The notes below the pieces were generated by a model that saw only the letters and a list, made by a program, of their open reading frames with translations, was not told the origin of the DNA and searched no databases. Position numbers and translations under genes: made by a program. This document shows positions 57,855 through 64,000 of a DNA stretch of 64,000 nt, piece by piece (position 1 is the stretch's first letter; each line of letters begins with the position of its first letter). The stretch comes from Riptortus pedestris (lineage: Eukaryota; Arthropoda; Insecta; Hemiptera; Alydidae). Location of the stretch: assembly GCA_019009955.1 (NCBI GenBank), contig CM032228.1, positions 6,702,001-6,766,000 on the forward strand. Reading direction: 5' to 3'.

Positions 57855-60800
57855 TATACATATATTAGAAAAAAAGGCCAAGTTTTAACTTCCTTCAATT
57901 AAATTACTTTACATTTTTTTTTTAAACAGCTCTAATTAGCATACATGCCTAAATATGAAATAAGACTTAGGCCGTAGGAAGAGACAGAACCTTCCTGAAG
58001 TTTAGTATTACAGAGAAATAGTAAGACAGCTCATTATTAGAGGTCTCACCCTTGCCATAGCCCATTACCAGTCTTATTTCACATTGGACAAGAGCACTTA
58101 AGAAGAGAAATATTTCTTCAAATTACCTCAATACGAATTGACATTATTATTTGAAATATTATTAATGGCTAAACACTCTAGCATTCAGTCTTAATCTCCA
58201 CCGTTAATTATACAAGATTCAACACCCCTCCCTTTTCAACTAATAAACAGTGCTAACTTTGCTCGTAAGTGTAGAGCGCAAAATTAGTTACACCATGTGA
58301 AGGCCATTCAAATATAGCAGAGGAAAACACCATGATTTCTAATCATTCCGACATTAAGGCAAATTTAGAAAACTTTAAAAATAACATTTCAAATATAAAC
58401 CATTTTTCATATAACTGCTGATGAAGGAATGGTTTATTCCTCCCGTGAAATTCACCATAAATTTTTAGAAATGTTGTCAGTTATTTTTTTGGAGGCCTTT
58501 AAATAATAGAATACACGAATATGAAATTTGACTAGTGTGGCTGGTGAAGATTCACTTTGAATAAGACATAAAATGGAAAAATTCTGTGAGTAAACTTTAG
58601 TTCGAGAACTAAAGAAGAGAGAGAATGAACATTTGTGGGCCTCGCATGAATGTTATGTATGCTTTGCCTACTAGCAGAGGAGTTGGTCAGGAGACTGACT
58701 AGGCCCACCCTGAAAGTTAGCCCAGCTCAAGAATAAAATTTCACTTTCGAAATTTTAATGACCCAACTATACTGTCAGTAGTTATTACGATTTTGAATAC
58801 TGGCTTTGTTATAGACACTATCCAAGTAGGTATTAAACCCACCACTCTAGATTTATACCAAGCAAGATAAGACAAATGCCTTAACGCTAAAGGCTAACCT
58901 CAGCCTCCTGAAAGTAATAAACAAGTAATAGAATTGGAATTCGAGAAAAAAAAACCTTCCTTTTACCATTCAACTGAATAAAGTGACAAATATTTACCTC
59001 AAGGGACTAAAAACTGATTATGAGATTTTTTTTTGTTTACAGTAAAATGTAACTCATTGTTATTTTTGATGCTTGAGGGGAAAAAAGATGTATCAACAAT
59101 CATTTTATTGGAAGCCACACACAAGAAGTGTTTGCAGGAATCTGTGCTGCCACTGTAGGAATAGTAATGGATAGAAACTAGCAAAATAAAAACAGGCCTT
59201 CAGTATATGTATGCAACAATGACAATAAAATTTGCTTGTGAAGTAAGAAATTACATATCGTCTGGGCCTTTAGAATCTACAATGCCTTTCTGAGCAGATT
59301 AAAATGTAAAAATGCCTAAAAGGGACTGGTCCTAAACATTTATTCGCCTGTGATAAGAGCATAGATAGTATAGTGATGCATTAATTTGTAGCTGTATTTC
59401 AATTATTCAAATTAAAATAATTTTGTTTGTACTTACTTGTCACAAATTATATTGAAAAATATAATAAACCTTTAAATGAAGAGCAATATTTTTATCTGGG
59501 GATCCATATTTGTACCTGATAACCCTTAATTGAGAGGCATATAATATGATTGCTTAATATACCATATTTAAAAGTCGTAGTTTGAAGACCTCAGATCAAA
59601 AGGACTTGTTTATTCTCTTAACAATAAGATATTTAAATATTTGTTAACGTTTAATGAGATGAATAGAAATTATTACAGAAATTTTGAAAGCCTTCAACAC
59701 ACTCCTCATAAATATACTTTTAACATCATCAATGTCATGAAGAGATAAAATTTAACGGCATATATAGAAAATAAAATACATTCCCGCAGGCTTATTTAAG
59801 GGGAGGGATGAGTAAATACTTTATTCGCTCCATTAGACTCCTTGATTATTTAAAATAAGGTTCATTGATATATAATAAACCTATTTCCAGTCTCATTGCA
59901 CTATTATTCTTAAATTACATGATGTTCCGGTTCTGCATCCATAATCTGAAGAAGATGTACAATCCTTGTATATTTTACTTAACCAAACACAATAACATCA
60001 CAATTAAAATAAGCTATATACCAAAAATTTTAAGGATGATACACCTTTTTTGGGTTCATGTCATTATATGAGTTCTTCTTTGCAGAATTAGTTCACAAAT
60101 CAATTGTCAATTTTTATTATATCATATTTTGTCCAAATAAGGTTAATGCAAGGCAAATATGGAAACCTTATATATTTGGACGAAATATTCAAAAATTGTC
60201 CTTAGATTTGTGGGCGAATTCTATAAAGAATAATCCTTATATGAATATGTACAAAAAAAAAGAAGGTGTAACATTTTTTAAAATAACATTAAGCTATATA
60301 AAGTATTTCAATTAAGTTATTATTATAATCCTTGTTTACGTTAAGAAATATTATACAATAGCTATGTACATCCTTTAGGTCATGGCTATAGAGCTAAAAC
60401 TTTGTGTAATTTAAAAATAACAAATGTAATGAGACTGAAGTTTGGTTTATAAAATGATTATCCATATAAATAAATACTTTAAAAACATTATAGGGGCCAA
60501 GGGCTGAAGGGATGGAATGAAACATAATATCTGTACATAACCCAAGATATTTTAGAAAAGAAGTCAGATTTTAACTATAAAACCACTCCTACTTACAATA
60601 TTAATGCAGATAAACTTATGCTCACCGCTGTACGTAGGCAGTACCCCAATTTTAGAGGATAAAATGAAATATTTGTCAAAATCATTGAGCGCCATCGCAT
60701 AGCAGTTTTATTCTCTCATTAGGCTGCCTTTGACTAAATCATCAGTAGGAATCCCATTCCCTCATCTTCAAATCCATGGGCCAATGGGACCCTGACAAAT

Positions 60801-61637
60801 AACCAGTCACAGGAGCATTCAATATTTAGCTAGTATCTGAATAAAAGCTATGCGATGCAAAACCATGATTTTTTTATTCAAATACAATATTTGATCCTCC
60901 AATACAGAATATGCTTCAAAGTCTCTGCCAAGTTTTTATTCAAAAAAAATTACGCTTGTTACAAGCTGAAGGGAAAGGTCATTTTATTTGTATTTAATTT
61001 CAACATAAACACATTTACAAAAAGTATGTGCTCAATTAAAAAAAACACATTTTGACAAGTACAACATAATAAATGTAACATCATTAACCATGGAGGTTAT
61101 AATGAAATGAATTGTGCAGGGTTTGGTATAAAACAAAACAAAATATATCAATATTTTTGAACATTTTATTTGCATTTCAAAATAAAATAACGACAACTCT
61201 ACAGAGTACTCAAAACCACACATAAACAACAGTAAAAGAACCAAACTCACAGATAAATAGCTATTTAAAGAAAATAGGTCAAAATGTGAATACAAATATT
61301 TAAATACACAATAAACCTTCTCAACATAAAGATAGATATTAATAAAGAAGATAGTCAAGTAAATAATAAGAAAAGTATCGGATTATATTATGAAAGTGGA
61401 GGGTGCATCCTTTATTAGAAATTTAAATTGGAAAAAAAAAATGTATATAGATAAGATGAAATTTCTTCGAAGAAAAGATATTTAGTAAGGCATAGTAATA
61501 TATTGAGAGTACTTACCTCAGCGTAATATAGTTTAAATCCACGATTAAAATATATAATATAAAACAACTTAAAAAAGCACAGTTAGTATAAGGATATAAT
61601 AATGTTAAATAAGCAAATAAAATGAAGGTGACATTAC
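57855..61637. other. AT-rich intron segment downstream of the PRDX5 donor
   Basis: No gene seen apart from one SINE scrap. Open frames at 60058-60315 and 61032-61358 are Lys/Ile/Phe-rich, as expected by chance at this base composition. Confidence 0.5.
58822..58910 (-). mobile_element. tRNA-derived SINE, head fragment
   Basis: Minus strand: GGCTGAGGTTAGCCTTTAGC, TAAATCTAGAGTGGTGGGTT. Badly decayed. Confidence 0.5.
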
Positions 61638-61769
61638 CTTTCCGTCAGCATTGTGAGTTTTGCCCCAGGCACTCATTACGAATGGGTCATTCACTGCTAC
61701 ACACACTATTTCGGAAACCCCTTTCCCTTTTAGGTTATCGGCATCGTTCACGTAGCCTGGCAAGTGCGT
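61638..61769 (-). CDS. PRDX5: peroxiredoxin-5, penultimate coding exon
   Basis: 44 codons, phase 0 at both ends, between the acceptor TTGTTTCAG|ACG (61770/61769) and the donor AAG|GTAATG (61638/61637). The peptide opens THLPGYVNDADNLKGKGV, the segment that in Prx5 directly follows the peroxidatic-Cys loop, continues with SEIVCVAVNDPFVMSAWGKT (the VNDxFVxxxW signature of the thioredoxin-fold beta strand and helix) and ends HNADGK. It joins in frame to VRMLADP of the last exon. Together the two exons supply 107 residues, roughly two thirds of a mature Prx5 of about 160. The exon with PGAFTPxCS and any mitochondrial presequence must lie to the right of this window; I searched 61.8-64 kb by eye without finding it. 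Confidence 0.96.
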
Positions 61770-62530
61770 CTGAAACAACAACAACAAAAACATATTAGTG
61801 AATAAGGTCGTGTATTAATTAAGGACAATTTAAATAAATATGAATTAAACAGAAATCATGATTAGAAATTCTTTATCCTGTTTGAATATTAGTAACTCCG
61901 ATAAGAATAAGAGTAGGGAGTTTGCCAATGAATGGAGAGTATTTAGTCAAGAGTAGTAACAAGTATTTGGAAATATTTAATTTAAGAACATTACATTTTA
62001 TAATACTTCATTTAGCTAATGGAGATTCAGATTTTCTGGTCTCCCAGGTTTGGAACGTAATGAGATATGGTTAGTCATATTTATTTTTCTCACGTATTTA
62101 TTTTCTTCACTATCGTTATCAGGTGGCGCAGAACAAATAAAATAAAAAGGAAGAAGTGAGGACACAACCATCTGTGCCTACCCGAGACCAAAACTCCAAC
62201 ATTTCCAGCTGATGCCGATCATTTTGAGAGGTACTGGCCCTGCGAGATGAGGAGATGCAAATCACGTAATTTAGCGATAACCAGATGATTGGGGAATTGG
62301 TGTGTGAGAAAGAAGACTACTACCACGTACAGGATCACCCTGGCTAATCTTCTTCCAACGGCCTATCAGTTGGTGAAATTAGGGGCCCTCTCAATTCTTT
62401 TTACAAAAATGTTTACTGAGAAGATAATGCTCAAAGGCAATACTTACACCTATGTATTTCCCTTCAGACTGGATAAGATGTAAGAACGGGGTCAAAATAG
62501 CATTTTATTTTGATGCTTCTAAATAACCAT
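61770..62530. other. next PRDX5 intron, left part
   Basis: AT-rich with a slightly GC-richer patch at 62.1-62.4 kb. No coding exon recognised. Confidence 0.45.
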
Positions 62531-62752
62531 TCAGGTTAGAACATGTGAGTTAAAGCTCTGCCTTTAATCTCACACGGTAAACTTAGAATGGCGAGTTCGA
62601 TTCCCACCAGGGCAATAGAAATTTATTTAGTGACAAACGCATTAACTAAAATCCTTAATCCCACCCTGGCTAAAAAAGGGAGGTAACCTATAGATAACCC
62701 ATCCCAATTAATCATAGTACCAAAAAGTGGACATTAATAAATAATAATAATA
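62531..62752 (+). mobile_element. tRNA-derived SINE, full length
   Basis: TCAGGTTAGAACATGTGAGT head, B box GAGTTCGATTCCCACC, body CCCACCCTGGCTAAAAAAGG, tail (AAT)n. Confidence 0.88.
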
Positions 62753-63897
62753 AGTTCAAATTATAATAAGCACAAATGGACTCGTGCCAAAAACCACAAT
62801 AGCAAGCGCCAAGAATTTAAATCTGCCAACAGAAACTATAAAAGAAGCACAGCAAGGGGTACTTCTTGATACTGCAAGAATTGTGTGAAAATTTTTATAT
62901 CCCCATCAACATATGTCACAATCACAAACTCCATACCGGTTGGATTTTCCCCAGATAAACCTTCCTATAATAATAAATAGCCATTTATTCAAATTTCCTC
63001 ACTTAATGTGATAACATTTAAATGGAATACCCATAATCAATAATATTCAGGCTGTTATATTATTCAAAATTGTTACACCTATATTCATGACCAAATAATT
63101 GGTTAAGGGGGACGAAAAAAGAATTTTTTTAATATTTTATATCCATATTAGCAATACATTTATTCATAAAGAACCATTTTAAATTCATAAGGAATGTTAT
63201 TAAATAGCAGCCAATTTATGCTACCACAAGTTATCTAAAGGTTACCATCCTTTTCTAGCTAGTATGGGACGAATGTTCTGCCACTAAATTATTTCCCATA
63301 GTCATAGTAAATTTTATGACCCTGAAGTAAACCCATACAAATATTAGTGCCCTAAACTAAAAACCAACTTTTTTTACTATATCACATTTCCAAATACAAA
63401 TATTGAATATCAATTTTATCATTTGTGCAGAGAAAGCCACTCCTTTTATATTGATTCCAATAAGGAAGTGGGTACGCTTCTGCATAAAAATATCCCACTT
63501 CTTAAGTTTATAGATACTTCTAAAAGGGTTGGTAGTATCCAGGTTGGGTGTTGCTGATTTATCAAGAGTGATCCCCTAGTTCAGGTCTAGAAGGTTCAGG
63601 ACAGATATTTATGAGTTGCAAGACGATTGCCAGACTTGAATCGGGACAAGGACTTAGTAGAAGGTTAAATCATGATGTGAGTAATTTGAATATGTATTGG
63701 TTGTACGGAAGCATTTAATCCAAGAGTATGGATGCATTTGGGAGGCAATGGCCATGATAAAATATTGCAGAAGAGCATCAACAGGGAGAAAGATTTTAAG
63801 AGTGAGCCCCCCACCCCACAAAGGGTGAATATTTCATGTGAATAGCCTGAGCAGAGGGACATGGCGACCTACCAGCAGCTCATGCCATATATAACTG
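62753..63897. other. AT-rich intron segment
   Basis: No exon recognised. A short imperfect inverted repeat GAAGTGGG ... CCCACTTC lies at about 63465-63501. Confidence 0.45.
63198..63300 (-). mobile_element. tRNA-derived SINE, body fragment
   Basis: The minus strand has GTCCCATACTAGCTAGAAAA, GGATGGTAACC. Head and tail missing. Confidence 0.5.
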
Positions 63898-64000
63898 TGG
63901 GGGCTCAGTTAGGGTGTTGGTCTTAACCTCACATGGTAAATCTAGAGCAGTGAGTTTGATGGCACCTGAATAATAGGAATTTATTTAGTGGTGAATTCAT
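63898..64000 (+). mobile_element. tRNA-derived SINE, cut by the window edge
   Basis: GGGGGCTCAGTTAGGGTGTT head, CTCACATGGTAAATCTAGAG, mutated B box GAGTTTGATGGC, start of the body (GGAATTTATTTAGTG). Confidence 0.8.

Overview
The window looks like nuclear DNA from an arthropod, most likely an insect. The two recognisable peroxiredoxin-5 exons resemble insect Prx5 proteins, coding DNA is sparse and split by spliceosomal introns, the bulk is AT-rich, and repeats are typical of insect genomes: tRNA-derived SINEs, Helitrons, Tigger, hAT and mariner-type remnants, LINE scraps and long (AT)n tracts. A hemipteran is possible, but that is only an impression. No bacterial operon, CRISPR array or viral gene was recognised.

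Genes. (1) Minus strand: a first coding exon at 6614-6724 of an acidic, lysine-rich protein whose later exons lie off the left edge. (2) Plus strand: a probable terminal coding exon at 13530-13711 of an unrecognised protein. (3) Minus strand: the last two coding exons of peroxiredoxin-5 (PRDX5) at 61638-61769 and 15095-15286. Both PRDX5 exons are phase 0 with clean splice sites, so 15287-61637 is a single intron of 46,351 bp that fills 72 percent of the window; the upstream exons lie beyond the right edge. Genes 2 and 3 converge tail to tail around 14.1-15.0 kb.

Layout. 1-6.6 kb: flank and intron of gene 1, including two adjacent near-perfect hairpins at 2658-2780. 6.6-7.1 kb: GC-richer promoter zone. 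8-13 kb: interspersed repeats and a 70-bp tandem repeat. 15.3-38.3 kb: intron packed with one dominant element family (here 'family A'), which has a TCCGTCACGC 5' end, a 3' palindrome ending CTGCTAA, and an internal (AT)n tract in many copies. It is interleaved with SINEs, a nested Tigger, a complete non-autonomous Helitron, a hAT remnant, foldback elements and LINE debris. 41.7-43.1 kb and 44.1-45.9 kb: two large minisatellites. 47.7-64 kb: older intron sequence with a mariner-type deletion derivative, a 680-bp inverted-repeat element, more SINEs and the upstream PRDX5 exon.

The genes here do not form a pathway. The main interest lies in the repeat biology: family A structure and nesting, hammerhead-like foldbacks, twin hairpins, higher-order minisatellites, and a very large intron in a normally compact antioxidant gene. 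Element boundaries were read by eye and may be off by a few bases, or by tens of bases for degenerate copies.
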